Below, one piece after another: positions 1 to 9,031 of a DNA stretch of 64,000 nt (positions within the stretch are counted from its first letter, which is position 1; each line of letters begins with the position of its first letter). Made by a program: the position numbers and the translations under genes. Source of the stretch: Helicobacter_B zhangjianzhongii (GTDB lineage Bacteria; Campylobacterota; Campylobacteria; Campylobacterales; Helicobacteraceae); NCBI RefSeq assembly GCF_030249855.1, contig NZ_JANURN010000001.1, forward strand, positions 322,097 through 386,096, written 5' to 3'. The notes beneath the pieces are model-generated. The model was not told the origin of the DNA and did no database searches. It saw only the letters and a program-made list of their open reading frames with translations.

Positions 1-600
1 TAAATCGTGCGTGATCATCACAATCGTCATTGTAAATTCTAGCCGCAAAGCGCAAATAAGCTCATCAAGCTGCTGCGCACTACTTGGATCAAGCCCGCTG
101 CTAGGCTCATCTAAAAAGAGGATTCTAGGATTTAGAGCTAGAGCTCGCGCTAATCCCACGCGCTTTTTCATACCACCACTTAGCTCGTGCGGGTAGAGAT
201 GATAGGATCTTGGGCTTAATCCTACGCGATCAAGCAGGTATTTTGCCACTTCGGTAATGCTTGATTGCGGATATGCGCTGTATTCTTCAAGGAGTATGCC
301 GACATTCTCTAGCACATTTAATGAGCTAAAAAGTGCGCCAAACTGAAAGAGCACACCACAGCGCGTAAGCAGAGTGCTGGGGTCTTTAAGTTGCCAAATA
401 TCTTCATCAAAGATTAGGATTCTGCCACTTTTGGGGCGATTAAGCAGGATCATTGAGCGAAGTAGGGTGGATTTCCCACTGCCACTACCCCCTAAGATCC
501 CAAAAATCTCGCCTTCATACACATCAAAGCTAATGTGATCGTGGATAAGATGATTGCCATAAGCGGTGCAGAGATTTTGGACTTGGATAATGGGCTTCAT
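1..600 (-). CDS. mlaF: ABC transporter ATP-binding protein, MlaF-like (partial, C-terminus off window)
   Basis: Cytoplasmic ATPase of an Mla-type phospholipid transport complex. The 200 visible codons carry Walker A GGSGSGKST (residues 37-45), the signature LSGGMKKRVGLARAL typical of MlaF, Walker B ILFLDEPSSGLD and the H-loop stretch ITHDL at the window edge; the rest lies outside. The ATG overlaps the stop of the upstream permease gene as ATGA, so the two are translationally coupled and probably form one complex with a substrate-binding MlaD-like protein that is not in view. Family assignment is firm for the ABC ATPase; the Mla role rests on the signature and the MlaE neighbour. Confidence 0.88.
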   Translation of the reverse strand, partial: MKPIIQVQNLCTAYGNHLIHDHISFDVYEGEIFGILGGSGSGKSTLLRSMILLNRPKSGRILIFDEDIWQLKDPSTLLTRCGVLFQFGALFSSLNVLENVGILLEEYSAYPQSSITEVAKYLLDRVGLSPRSYHLYPHELSGGMKKRVGLARALALNPRILFLDEPSSGLDPSSAQQLDELICALRLEFTMTIVMITHDL

Positions 601-1682
601 ATCCCAAGCCTTGAAGTGATGAAAGAAAACACCGCATTGATAGCAATGATCCAAAAAAGTGCATTAACCACGCTAATAGTTGTAATGCGCCCTAGCTCTT
701 GGGTGTTTTCCTTGATACAAAATCCACGGAAGCAGCCCACAAGCGCAATCGCCGCGCCAAAAAAGGGGGCTTTCACAAGCCCGATGAAAAAATGCGACCA
801 GCTCACACTCTCATACACGCGATCAATATAGGTCCCCATATCAATCCCTAGCTGCACATACACAGCAAGCATACCGCCTAAAAGACTGAATGCATCGGCT
901 AAAAACACTAGAAGCGGCATAACGACAATGAGCGCGAAAAGCCTTGGAATCACAAGAAATGTAATGGGGTGGAAATTCATCGTTTTCATCGCATCAATTT
1001 CATCAGTTAGGCGCATTACGCCAATTTGTGCAGTAAAGCTTGAGGCACTGCGCCCAGCGATGACAAGAGCTAGGATAAAAGGACCCATCTCGCGCAAAGA
1101 AAGCTTTGCTGTCATCTCAATACTTAGCATTGGCGCGCCCATAAGCTCTAGCTGCACTGCTCCTTGTAATGCTATGGCAAAGCCCACAATAAAAGCGGTA
1201 AGCAAGCTTACAGGCAGGGCTTTAAAGCCAGATTCATTGATGTGATAGAGCAGGGGGGTCAAGCGGACATCGCGTCTCCATAAAGATAGTGCTAGATAGT
1301 AAAAGCTCATACCCACAAAGTTTAAAAAATCCAAAAAGCTTTGATAAAAGCTATAAACCCACTTGCCAAGTGAAGTAAGCAGTGTGCGGAATAAGTGTCG
1401 CTTAGGCGTAAGCGGGATCGTGCTAACTAAGCATTGATCAAGCACGGCGCGTATATGCTCGCTCGCTTGGATCTCTGAGGCTTTGTGTAAATGCGTTTTT
1501 AGAAAAATCCCAAAGGCTAGGTCAATGATCGCATCTTGCTCAAAGACAATGTGCGTGATGGCGGGATGTTTGGATTCTAGAGCGTGCTTTAGGGCAAAAA
1601 GCGTGCGTCTAGGCACACGGAAATCCCACACACCACCAATAGTCATTGTGCTTGTATCTATGCGAAAATATGGTGTCTGCAC
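597..1682 (-). CDS. mlaE: MlaE-family ABC permease with N-terminal extension
   Basis: Inner-membrane permease of an Mla/Ttg2-type lipid transporter, 361 aa. The MlaE domain covers about residues 110-360, with hydrophobic segments such as SLLTAFIVGFAIALQGAVQ and the conserved MGPFILALVIAGRSASSF region. The first 100 or so residues are an added soluble region, possibly a STAS-like domain as in other long MlaE proteins; this is inferred from its length and position. The start is a GTG preceded by AAAGG ten bases upstream. The gene follows miaB by 68 bases and overlaps the ATPase gene by four. Confidence 0.88.
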   Translation of the reverse strand: MQTPYFRIDTSTMTIGGVWDFRVPRRTLFALKHALESKHPAITHIVFEQDAIIDLAFGIFLKTHLHKASEIQASEHIRAVLDQCLVSTIPLTPKRHLFRTLLTSLGKWVYSFYQSFLDFLNFVGMSFYYLALSLWRRDVRLTPLLYHINESGFKALPVSLLTAFIVGFAIALQGAVQLELMGAPMLSIEMTAKLSLREMGPFILALVIAGRSASSFTAQIGVMRLTDEIDAMKTMNFHPITFLVIPRLFALIVVMPLLVFLADAFSLLGGMLAVYVQLGIDMGTYIDRVYESVSWSHFFIGLVKAPFFGAAIALVGCFRGFCIKENTQELGRITTISVVNALFWIIAINAVFSFITSRLGI

Positions 1683-1750
1683 TTCTTGCGCGCCTTTAAG
1701 TAAAATATCGCTTTATCAATACCCATAACAACGCCCACGCTAAACAGAGC

Positions 1751-3058
1751 TTATACCAGCTCTCCAAAGAGCGAGCCACCTTCATTGCGCGTGATTTTCA
1801 CTCGGGCAAATGTGCCTAGATCTAGCGCGACATTTTCTATATGGATAAGCTTGTTGCTATCACTGCGCCCTTCGCTAAAGCAGCCTTGCTCATCTTGTAA
1901 GGTATTTTCCACAAGCACGATGTATTGCTTGCCTATTTCTGCTTGTGCTTTCTCGCGTAAAATCTCTCTATGCCGCTCTTGCAAAGTGCTTAGTCTCGCT
2001 TGGGCAATGTCTTTGGGGATATGCTTGGCTGGATTAAGTGAGTAGGCAAGTGTGTGTGGGCGCGGCGAGTAGATAAAGCTATAAAGTGTATCAAAGCGCA
2101 CTTGCTCTAGCACATCAAGCGTATGGGCGAAGTCTTCTTCACTCTCATCTACAAAGCCTACGATAATATCTGTGCTAATGGTAACTTCTGGCACAAGCTC
2201 TTTAAGCCTTTGCACGCGGTCTAAAAACCACTCCTTGCTATACCCTCTGCGCATAGCTTTGAGAATCCTGCTTGAGCCGCTTTGCAAGGGCATATGGATA
2301 GATTTGCACACTTTAGGATTGTGGGCAAACTCTTGGAGAAACTCATCATCCATATGTAGTGGGTGAGGTGAGGTAAAGCGGATCCTTTCTATCCCTTTAA
2401 TCTCTGCTAACTCCGCTAGTAGCCCAGAGAAGTTGATGGGCTTATGCGCACTAGAAAAACGCACGCCATAGTTATTGACATTCTGCCCTAGTAATAGCAG
2501 CTCTTTTATGCCATTTTGTGCGAGCTTGCGTGCTTCAGCAAGGATCAAATCAAGAGGGATAGAGATTTCCTTGCCCCTTGTGTGGGGGACTATGCAGTAA
2601 GCACAGGATTTATCACAGCCTATGGAGATATTTAGCAAAGCCTTCACGCCACTAGATCGCACGCCTTCAAAGGCATAGAGACTATCATCATAGCTAAGAT
2701 CGACTTCTACGGCTTTTGGTTTGTGGATTATCTGCGTGATTTTAGAGATGTTGCGCGCGCCTAGGACAAAATCTACTGCGGAAGATTTTTTCAAAATTTC
2801 CGCACCCATATGGCTTGCGGTGCAGCCACATACGCCGATTTTCGCGCCCTTTTTCTTCTGCTGGGCGTATTGACCGATTTCTGAAAAAAGCCTGCGCTCT
2901 GGCTTTTCACGCACAGAGCAGGTATTGATAAGGATAAGATCTGCTTGCGTGGCATCATCGGTGAGCGTGTAGCCCTCCTTGCGCTCTAGCTCGGCGATCA
3001 TATGCTCGCTATCGCGCTCATTCATCGCGCAGCCAAGTGTCTGGACAAAGAGCTTCAT
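1751..3058 (-). CDS. miaB: tRNA-2-methylthio-N6-dimethylallyladenosine synthase MiaB
   Basis: Radical-SAM methylthiotransferase that adds the 2-methylthio group to i6A37 of tRNAs reading UNN codons. At 435 aa it is full length. The N-terminal UPF0004 domain has cluster cysteines C10 (LGCAMNERDSE), C47 (NTCSVREKPE) and the one in GVCGC. The radical-SAM core has the CxxxCxxC motif in GCDKSCAYCIVPHTRG, and a TRAM domain closes the protein (EGRSDSNKLIHIE onward). It starts six bases after the stop of the HP0268-like gene and is probably cotranscribed with it; as I recall, the same pair sits together in H. pylori. Confidence 0.96.
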   Translation of the reverse strand: MKLFVQTLGCAMNERDSEHMIAELERKEGYTLTDDATQADLILINTCSVREKPERRLFSEIGQYAQQKKKGAKIGVCGCTASHMGAEILKKSSAVDFVLGARNISKITQIIHKPKAVEVDLSYDDSLYAFEGVRSSGVKALLNISIGCDKSCAYCIVPHTRGKEISIPLDLILAEARKLAQNGIKELLLLGQNVNNYGVRFSSAHKPINFSGLLAELAEIKGIERIRFTSPHPLHMDDEFLQEFAHNPKVCKSIHMPLQSGSSRILKAMRRGYSKEWFLDRVQRLKELVPEVTISTDIIVGFVDESEEDFAHTLDVLEQVRFDTLYSFIYSPRPHTLAYSLNPAKHIPKDIAQARLSTLQERHREILREKAQAEIGKQYIVLVENTLQDEQGCFSEGRSDSNKLIHIENVALDLGTFARVKITRNEGGSLFGELV

Positions 3059-3064
3059 AATGGC

Positions 3065-3304
3065 TTATAGAATCCTAAATTCATAGATAAAATCTTTTGC
3101 ATCAAGCCCATAGCGCACTTCGCCCATATAGACAATTTTGCCTTTGGATTCTAGTAGGCTTTTTGCTTTTTGTAGGTCTTTTTGCGTGTTTTGCTTGTCA
3201 AAATATACCACTTGTAGTGAAGAAGTGGATTCTAGTAGGCTTTCTACTTTGATTGTTTGTGGGGTGGTATTTCCCAAATCCATAGGGGCAAGTTTTAATT
3301 CCAT
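3065..3304 (-). CDS. HP0268-like small nuclease-family protein
   Basis: 79-aa protein whose C-terminal half (ESKGKIVYMGEVRYGLDA, then KDFIYEFRIL) aligns by eye with H. pylori HP0268, reported as a nicking endonuclease/ribonuclease of about 80 aa. The ATG at 3304 is chosen because GGAG lies eight bases upstream and because the frame extended ten codons further would start inside the likely -10 box. It sits directly upstream of miaB, the arrangement I recall from H. pylori. The homology is recognised from memory and the enzymatic activity is not verified here. Confidence 0.75.
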   Translation of the reverse strand: MELKLAPMDLGNTTPQTIKVESLLESTSSLQVVYFDKQNTQKDLQKAKSLLESKGKIVYMGEVRYGLDAKDFIYEFRIL

Positions 3305-3332
3305 AACATAAACTCCAAGAAAGATTTGTGGC

Positions 3333-3368
3333 ATTGTAGCTAGAATTGGCTTAAAAATTTGCTATAAT
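3333..3368. promoter_or_regulatory. Divergent promoters for the HP0268-like gene and nusA
   Basis: Plus-strand TATAAT at 3363-3368 within GCTATAAT, 80 bases before the nusA start, and minus-strand TACAAT at 3333-3338, 29 bases before the HP0268-like start. Neither has a clear -35, as expected in Helicobacter. The nusA leader would be about 70 nt. Confidence 0.6.
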
Positions 3369-3447
3369 GCCACCACTTTCAAAGACTCTCTTAACTAAAG
3401 ACAATCCCTAGCCAAATCTAAGAAAGACTTAAGCCTAAAGGAGCATT

Positions 3448-4584
3448 ATGGAGAAGATTGTAGATATTATCGAGCTTATTGCTTGTGAGAAAGGGCTAGA
3501 GCCTAAAGTCGTCGCACAAGTGGTCAAAGACACGATCATCAAAGTCGCTAAAAAGCAATTTGGCGAAGAGCTAAACTACATCATAGAAGAAGATGAGAAG
3601 CACCGCACTTTTAGACTGATCCACTCTGTGCTTGTGTGTGCTGATGATGATGAGAGGATCACAAGCGATCCGCATAATTTCATCGCACTCTCAAAGGCGA
3701 AAGAAGAATCAGGGAGCGATGTGAGCATAAATGATGAAATCCACCACGAAATAAGCCTAGAAAATATGAGTAGAAATGCTGTCAATATGCTTTTTAGCGA
3801 TCTTGAATACCATATCCAGCGCACTATAGAAAACCAGCTTTTTGTAAGCTTTAAAGAAATGCTAGGCAAGCTTGTAAGTGGGCAAGTCATTGCCATTGAT
3901 GAGCAAGAAAACACCTTTGTAGAGATCCAAGATATACGCGCAGTTTTGCCGCTAAAAAACCGCATTAAGGGTGAGAAATTTAAGGTCAATGACACGATTA
4001 GCTGTATTGTAAAATTTGTGCGCTTTCAAAAAGATGGGCTGTATGTCGAGCTATCACGCACCACGCCCAAAATGCTTGAAGCCCTGCTAGAGCAAGAAGT
4101 CCCAGAGATCAAAGATGGCGAAGTGATTATCCAAAAGTGCGCTAGGATCCCGGGCGATCGTGCTAAGGTCGCTCTTTTTTCCACAAGTCCAAGGATTGAC
4201 CCTATCGGCTCAAGTGTGGGGACAAGGGGCGTTAGGATCAATGCTGTAAGCCGCAAGCTTAATGGTGAGAATATCGATTGCATTGAGTATGCAGAAATCC
4301 CAGAGATTTTTATCAGCAAAGCCCTAGCTCCAGCACAAATCATCTCTGTAAAAATCCTAAGCAACACCGAAGAAGAGAAAAAAGCCCAAGTGCATATAAT
4401 GAGCGATCAAAAAAGTAAGGCGATTGGCAAAAATGGTGTAAATATCCGTCTAGCGTGTATGCTTACAGGATTTGAAATCGAGCTTGTAGAGCTTATCAAA
4501 GACAAGCCACAAGATAGCGGAGAATCCACGCCTAAAGAGCAAAAGGTAGGAATTGATGCGCTAGAATCACTCTTTAAGGCATAG
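3448..4584 (+). CDS. nusA: Transcription termination/antitermination factor NusA
   Basis: RNA-polymerase-binding elongation factor of 378 aa. The order is NusA N-terminal domain (1 to about 130), S1 domain (about 135-200, FVEIQDIRAVLPLKNRI), then two KH domains including GSSVGTRGVRINAVSRKLNG and KSKAIGKNGVNIRLA. It lacks the C-terminal acidic repeats of E. coli NusA, the usual form in Campylobacterota. A good Shine-Dalgarno (AAAGGAG) precedes the ATG. It stands between the divergent HP0268-like gene and secA and appears to be its own transcription unit. Confidence 0.95.
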   Translation: MEKIVDIIELIACEKGLEPKVVAQVVKDTIIKVAKKQFGEELNYIIEEDEKHRTFRLIHSVLVCADDDERITSDPHNFIALSKAKEESGSDVSINDEIHHEISLENMSRNAVNMLFSDLEYHIQRTIENQLFVSFKEMLGKLVSGQVIAIDEQENTFVEIQDIRAVLPLKNRIKGEKFKVNDTISCIVKFVRFQKDGLYVELSRTTPKMLEALLEQEVPEIKDGEVIIQKCARIPGDRAKVALFSTSPRIDPIGSSVGTRGVRINAVSRKLNGENIDCIEYAEIPEIFISKALAPAQIISVKILSNTEEEKKAQVHIMSDQKSKAIGKNGVNIRLACMLTGFEIELVELIKDKPQDSGESTPKEQKVGIDALESLFKA

Positions 4585-4635
4585 TCCCAAATAGCCCCAA
4601 GCGTGCGTGATTAAAGAATTTTTACAAAGTTGCAT

Positions 4636-4641
4636 TATAAT
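4636..4641 (+). promoter_or_regulatory. Putative -10 box of secA
   Basis: TATAAT 35 bases before the secA start codon, in the 86-base gap after nusA. It suggests secA has its own promoter. Confidence 0.5.
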
Positions 4642-4670
4642 TTCAATCATTTTTTTACAAGGCTTTATGA

Positions 4671-7268
4671 ATGGTAAAAACGATGTTTAGCTCTATTTTT
4701 GGCAGTAGAAACGACAAGCTTATCCGCGCTTATCAAAAGCGTGTAAATGCTATCAATGCCCTAGAATCCACTTTTGAGACATTAAGCGATGTAGAGCTGC
4801 AAGAGCGATTTAGCGCGTTAAAAACGCGCGTGCAAGACAATGGAGAAAGCCTAGAATCTGTGCTAAATGAGAGCTTTGCTATCACCAGAGAAGCAGCCAA
4901 GCGCACGCTTAATATGCGGCATTTTGATGTGCAGCTTATCGGTGCTATGGCGTTGCACGATGGGCGCATTGCCGAGATGAAAACAGGCGAGGGGAAAACC
5001 CTTGTCGCCACGCTTGCAAGCGCGCTTAATGCGCTAATGGGACAGAGCGTGCATATCGTAACGGTCAATGACTATCTAGCCAATCGCGATGCGAACGAAA
5101 TGCGTCCGTTGTATGAGTTTTTAGGATATAGCGTGGGGGTAATCACAGCTAGCGTTAGCGAAGAGGAGCGGCTAGCGATGTATGCGTGCGATATAGTCTA
5201 TGGCACGAATAATGAATTTGGCTTTGACTATCTGCGCGATAATATGAAATACGATCTTGCCCAAAAGGTGCAGAAATCCCACTCTTACGCGATTGTCGAT
5301 GAGGTGGATTCTATCTTAATCGATGAGGCAAGGACACCACTTATCATCTCTGGTCCGGTTAATCGCAAAATGGAGCATTACACCACGGCGGATTCTGTGG
5401 CAAAGCAGATGAAAGTTGAAGAAGATTTTACAATCGATGAAAAAAATCGCGTGATTTTAATCACAGAAGATGGCATTAAAAAGGCGGAAAAGCTCTTCAA
5501 AATCGAGAATCTATACAGCATAGAAAATGCCAGCTTATCACACCACCTAGATCAAGCCTTGAAAGCGAATTTTCTCTTTTTCAAAGATCAAGATTATGTG
5601 ATCCAAGAAGGCGAAGTGGTGATTGTCGATGAATTTACGGGGAGATTATCGCAAGGCAGGCGATTTAGCGAGGGGCTGCACCAAGCCCTAGAGGCGAAAG
5701 AAAAAGTCGCCATTAAAGAAGAGAGCCAAACGCTAGCAGATATTACTTTCCAAAATTACTTCCGCTTGTATAGCAAGCTCTCTGGTATGACAGGCACAGC
5801 CCAGACAGAAGCAAGCGAATTTCTACAAATCTACAATCTCGAAGTTGTCTCAATCCCCACAAATCTCCCCGTGCAGCGCAAAGATCTCAACGATCTAATC
5901 TACAAAAGCGAGCGCGAGAAGTTTAATGCCGTGCTTGCTAAAATCACAGAGCTTTATGCCAAGGGGCAGCCTGTGCTTGTGGGCACAGCAAGCATTGAAA
6001 AAAGCGAGCTTTTGCACAATCTCCTAAAGCAAGCCAAAATCCCCCACACCGTGCTAAATGCCAAGCAGCATACAAAGGAGTCTGAAATCATCAAAGATGC
6101 AGGGCTTAAGGGGTCAGTTACTATCGCGACAAATATGGCAGGGCGAGGCGTGGATATTAAGATTGATGATGAAGTGCGCGATCTTGGGGGGCTTTATATC
6201 ATCGGCACAGAGCGGCACGAGAGCAGGCGGATCGATAATCAGCTGCGCGGGCGATCGGGGCGGCAGGGCGATCCGGGGGTGAGTCAATTCTACTTAAGCT
6301 TAGAAGATGGCTTGCTAAGGATTTTTGGTAGCGATAAGCTTAAAGGCATTATGGAGCGACTTGGGCTAAAAGAAGGCGAGCATATAGAATCTGGACTTGT
6401 TACTCGCTCTGTGCAAAATGCACAAAAAAAGGTCGAGAATCTGCATTTTGAATCCCGCAAGCACTTACTAGAATACGATGATGTCGCTAATGAGCAGCGC
6501 AAAAGTGTCTATAAATTCCGCGATGAATTGCTGGATTCTAGCTTTGATATGAGCGAACGAGTGGAGCAAAATCGCTTAAGTGCCTTGCAAGAGTGTCTAG
6601 ATCAAGCCCAGATCAACGCCCAAGGCGATATGCAAGCGACTTTACAAGCACTTGAGCAGATTCTACAAGAAGAGTTTGGCTACCAGAATCTACGCCAAGA
6701 GCTAGGCGATGATATTGATGAAAGTAGCTTGCTTGATAGGGTTAATGCGCTTTTGCAAGTGCATTATGAAGAGAAAATGGCGGTAGCAGGAGAGAGTCGC
6801 AATGAGATTGAGCGCATTATTTATCTGCAAACGCTTGATACACTCTGGCGTGAGCATCTCTACTCAATGGATACGCTAAAGACAGGGATCTCTCTGCGAG
6901 GCTATAACCAAAAAGATCCGCTTGTGGAGTATAAAAAGGAGAGTTACAGCCTTTTTATGGAGTTTATTGATCAGGTGAAGACCCAAGCGATAAAGACTCT
7001 GCACATTATCCAAATCAAAGAGCCAGAATCCACAAAAGCTCAAACACAAGAGGTTTTAAGCGATCTAGCCCAAACAAGCGATGAGCTACACTACAATAAT
7101 CAAGCCATTGAGCAGAATTTGACCCAAGAGAATTTGGGGGGAGAATTTGGAGGAGGCTTTGGAGCAAAAAAGATCGCACGCAATGATCCTTGCCCTTGTG
7201 GCAGTGGGAAAAAATACAAGCTCTGCCACGGCAAAAGCGGACCAAAAAAGGGAATGCTAGCGCGATAA
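4671..7268 (+). CDS. secA: Preprotein translocase ATPase SecA
   Basis: Motor ATPase that drives proteins through SecYEG, 865 aa. Walker A is MKTGEGKTLVATLASALNAL, the DEAD-like motif lies in DEVDSILIDEARTPLIISG, and the NBD2 arginine region is GTERHESRRIDNQLRGRSG. The C-terminus ends in the SecB/zinc-binding tail CPCGSGKKYKLCHG. AAGG lies eight bases before the ATG; an in-frame ATG four codons later is an alternative start. The stop overlaps the next gene's ATG (TAATG), so the permease is coupled to secA. I recall this order from H. pylori (HP0786-HP0787). Confidence 0.97.
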   Translation: MVKTMFSSIFGSRNDKLIRAYQKRVNAINALESTFETLSDVELQERFSALKTRVQDNGESLESVLNESFAITREAAKRTLNMRHFDVQLIGAMALHDGRIAEMKTGEGKTLVATLASALNALMGQSVHIVTVNDYLANRDANEMRPLYEFLGYSVGVITASVSEEERLAMYACDIVYGTNNEFGFDYLRDNMKYDLAQKVQKSHSYAIVDEVDSILIDEARTPLIISGPVNRKMEHYTTADSVAKQMKVEEDFTIDEKNRVILITEDGIKKAEKLFKIENLYSIENASLSHHLDQALKANFLFFKDQDYVIQEGEVVIVDEFTGRLSQGRRFSEGLHQALEAKEKVAIKEESQTLADITFQNYFRLYSKLSGMTGTAQTEASEFLQIYNLEVVSIPTNLPVQRKDLNDLIYKSEREKFNAVLAKITELYAKGQPVLVGTASIEKSELLHNLLKQAKIPHTVLNAKQHTKESEIIKDAGLKGSVTIATNMAGRGVDIKIDDEVRDLGGLYIIGTERHESRRIDNQLRGRSGRQGDPGVSQFYLSLEDGLLRIFGSDKLKGIMERLGLKEGEHIESGLVTRSVQNAQKKVENLHFESRKHLLEYDDVANEQRKSVYKFRDELLDSSFDMSERVEQNRLSALQECLDQAQINAQGDMQATLQALEQILQEEFGYQNLRQELGDDIDESSLLDRVNALLQVHYEEKMAVAGESRNEIERIIYLQTLDTLWREHLYSMDTLKTGISLRGYNQKDPLVEYKKESYSLFMEFIDQVKTQAIKTLHIIQIKEPESTKAQTQEVLSDLAQTSDELHYNNQAIEQNLTQENLGGEFGGGFGAKKIARNDPCPCGSGKKYKLCHGKSGPKKGMLAR

Positions 7269-8635
7269 TGGACACTTCTAACCAGAATCCACTTTTGAAT
7301 CCCACCAATACTGCTGCTAGCCCTGCTGATACAAGCCGTGCTGCTGCCCAAACCGCCCAAGCCCCACACATTACCCAAACTACCTCCAAAACCCCTACCC
7401 ACGCTCCCACGCTATCCATTGTCAAATTTCTGCATAAGAAATTTTTGCGTTTTGATAAAAGCCAGCCCTTTATCTCTATCACAGCGATTTTGGCGTTTTT
7501 GGGCATTGGGGTTGGCGTGATGGTGCTAATTGTGGCTATGGCGATTATGAATGGTATGAGCAAGGAGTTTGAGAAGCGACTCTTTGTGATGAGCTATCCG
7601 CTTACGATATTTTCACTAAAGCAGCAGGGCATTTCGCAAGAGCTGGTGCAAGAGCTTGAACAGCAGTTTCCTGCGCTACACTTTAGCCCCTATCTTTACA
7701 CTCAAGCAGTTGCTAGGGTCAATGGCTCGATGGAGGCAGCGGTGCTTTTTGGCGTGTATCCAGACAAAGAAGCTAGGATAAATCCAGTGTTTGATGTGGC
7801 GTTGCCACTAGAATCTAGACAGGAGTTTGCAAAAGATAAATTTTCGCTTATCATTGGCAAATCTATAAGCGATGCGCATTTGCTATCATCAGGGGATAAA
7901 ATCACGCTTTTTTTCACAAATCTTGAGCCAGCGGGGCTTATCCTTAGCCCTACTATGAAGCGATTTAGTGTAGCAGGTGTGTTTAGCTCTGGGATTAGCG
8001 GGTATGATTCTGCCTATATGTATGCCAATCTCTCTGCTCTTGCCGCTATTAAAAAGCTCCCACAAGGCTTATATGATGGTGTGCATATTTACTCTAAAAC
8101 ACCTATGCAAGATAAGCCAAAACTGCGCGAGTATTTGGAGCAAAGAGAGCTTTATCACATTGGTATAGAGGGATGGTGGGAGCGTAATAGCAATTTGTTT
8201 GCCGCGATGGATTTGGAGAAAAATGTTTTATTTATCGTGCTTATGCTTATTATCCTTATGGCAAGTTTAAATATCATTAGCTCGTTGCTTATGGTGGTGA
8301 TGAATCGTAGGAAAGAAATCGCCTTGCTTTTAAGCCTAGGGGCTAGTGCTGCTGAAGTGCGCAAAAGCTTTTTTTTGCTTGGGATAACTATCGGGCTTGG
8401 TGGGATTGTGTTTGGCGTGATGCTAAGTGGCGTGGTGCTTTTTGTGCTAGATACTTTTCCCATTATCACGCTGCCAGCAGATGTTTATGGGGTCAGCAAA
8501 CTTCCTCTAGATGTGAGTGTGTTTGATTTTTGCGCGACTTTGGTGGGGGCGGTGTGTATTGTGTGCTTTTCATCGTATTATCCAGCCAAAAAGGCAGCCC
8601 AAATTGATGCGCTTAGCGTTTTGCGCAATGAATGA
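7268..8635 (+). CDS. LolC/LolE-family ABC transporter permease (LolF-like)
   Basis: Inner-membrane permease of the lipoprotein-releasing ABC family, 455 aa. A first membrane segment (FISITAILAFLGIGVGVMVL) is followed by a MacB-type periplasmic domain, then three helices around VLFIVLMLIILMASLNIISS and the C-terminal FtsX domain. Helicobacter has a single LolF-type permease in place of separate LolC and LolE, which fits one gene here. The ATG overlapping the secA stop is chosen. The first 50 residues are Pro/Thr/Ala-rich and poorly conserved, so the true start could be further in. The frame stays open 26 codons upstream inside secA; that part is not counted. Confidence 0.85.
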   Translation: MDTSNQNPLLNPTNTAASPADTSRAAAQTAQAPHITQTTSKTPTHAPTLSIVKFLHKKFLRFDKSQPFISITAILAFLGIGVGVMVLIVAMAIMNGMSKEFEKRLFVMSYPLTIFSLKQQGISQELVQELEQQFPALHFSPYLYTQAVARVNGSMEAAVLFGVYPDKEARINPVFDVALPLESRQEFAKDKFSLIIGKSISDAHLLSSGDKITLFFTNLEPAGLILSPTMKRFSVAGVFSSGISGYDSAYMYANLSALAAIKKLPQGLYDGVHIYSKTPMQDKPKLREYLEQRELYHIGIEGWWERNSNLFAAMDLEKNVLFIVLMLIILMASLNIISSLLMVVMNRRKEIALLLSLGASAAEVRKSFFLLGITIGLGGIVFGVMLSGVVLFVLDTFPIITLPADVYGVSKLPLDVSVFDFCATLVGAVCIVCFSSYYPAKKAAQIDALSVLRNE

Positions 8636-8782
8636 GAATGTTTAAGGTCTTTTACTAAACTTTAAGCACAAAAAGCATACCATACGCGCACTTCTAATTT
8701 ACATTTGAGTGGTCTTTTCTGGATTCTTGTGAGAGTTTGTAAGCCATCATTGCAGTTAGAGAATCTACTTTCTGGAGATAAA

Positions 8783-9031
8783 ATGAAAAGTATCTATGTC
8801 GGCAATCTCCCTTACTCTACGACAAATGAGCAGATGATCGAACTATTTGGGCAATTTGGTGCTGTAAGCTCTGTGAAGCTTATCAATGATAGAGAGACCG
8901 GTAGGGCAAAGGGCTTTGGCTTTGTAGAAATGGAAGATGAAGAAGCTCTAAAGGCTATTAGTGCGCTTGATAACACGGAGTTTATGGGCAGAAAACTTCG
9001 TGTCAATGAAGCTAATCCTCGCCGACCATAA
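8783..9031 (+). CDS. RRM-domain RNA-binding protein
   Basis: 82-aa single RNA-recognition-motif protein. RNP2 is IYVGNL (residues 4-9) and RNP1 is KGFGFVEM near residue 43. The size and layout match the small RRM proteins of epsilonproteobacteria (H. pylori HP0827 as I recall). GGAG six bases before the ATG fixes the start, although the frame is open for 26 codons upstream. Such proteins bind single-stranded RNA; the target is unknown. A 147-base upstream gap shows no clear promoter. Confidence 0.9.
   Translation: MKSIYVGNLPYSTTNEQMIELFGQFGAVSSVKLINDRETGRAKGFGFVEMEDEEALKAISALDNTEFMGRKLRVNEANPRRP

Noticed and set aside
1683..1750. Tiny minus-strand open frame between miaB and mlaE
   Set aside because: Only about 22 codons from an ATG without a convincing ribosome site; it overlaps the mlaE start.
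7190..7267. Upstream extension of the LolC-like permease into secA
   Set aside because: It would overlap the conserved SecA zinc tail by 26 codons; the TAATG overlap start is far more natural.
8368..8376. T-rich run in the LolC-like gene as a slippage site
   Set aside because: About eight T only, in a hydrophobic segment where Phe codons are expected; frame intact.
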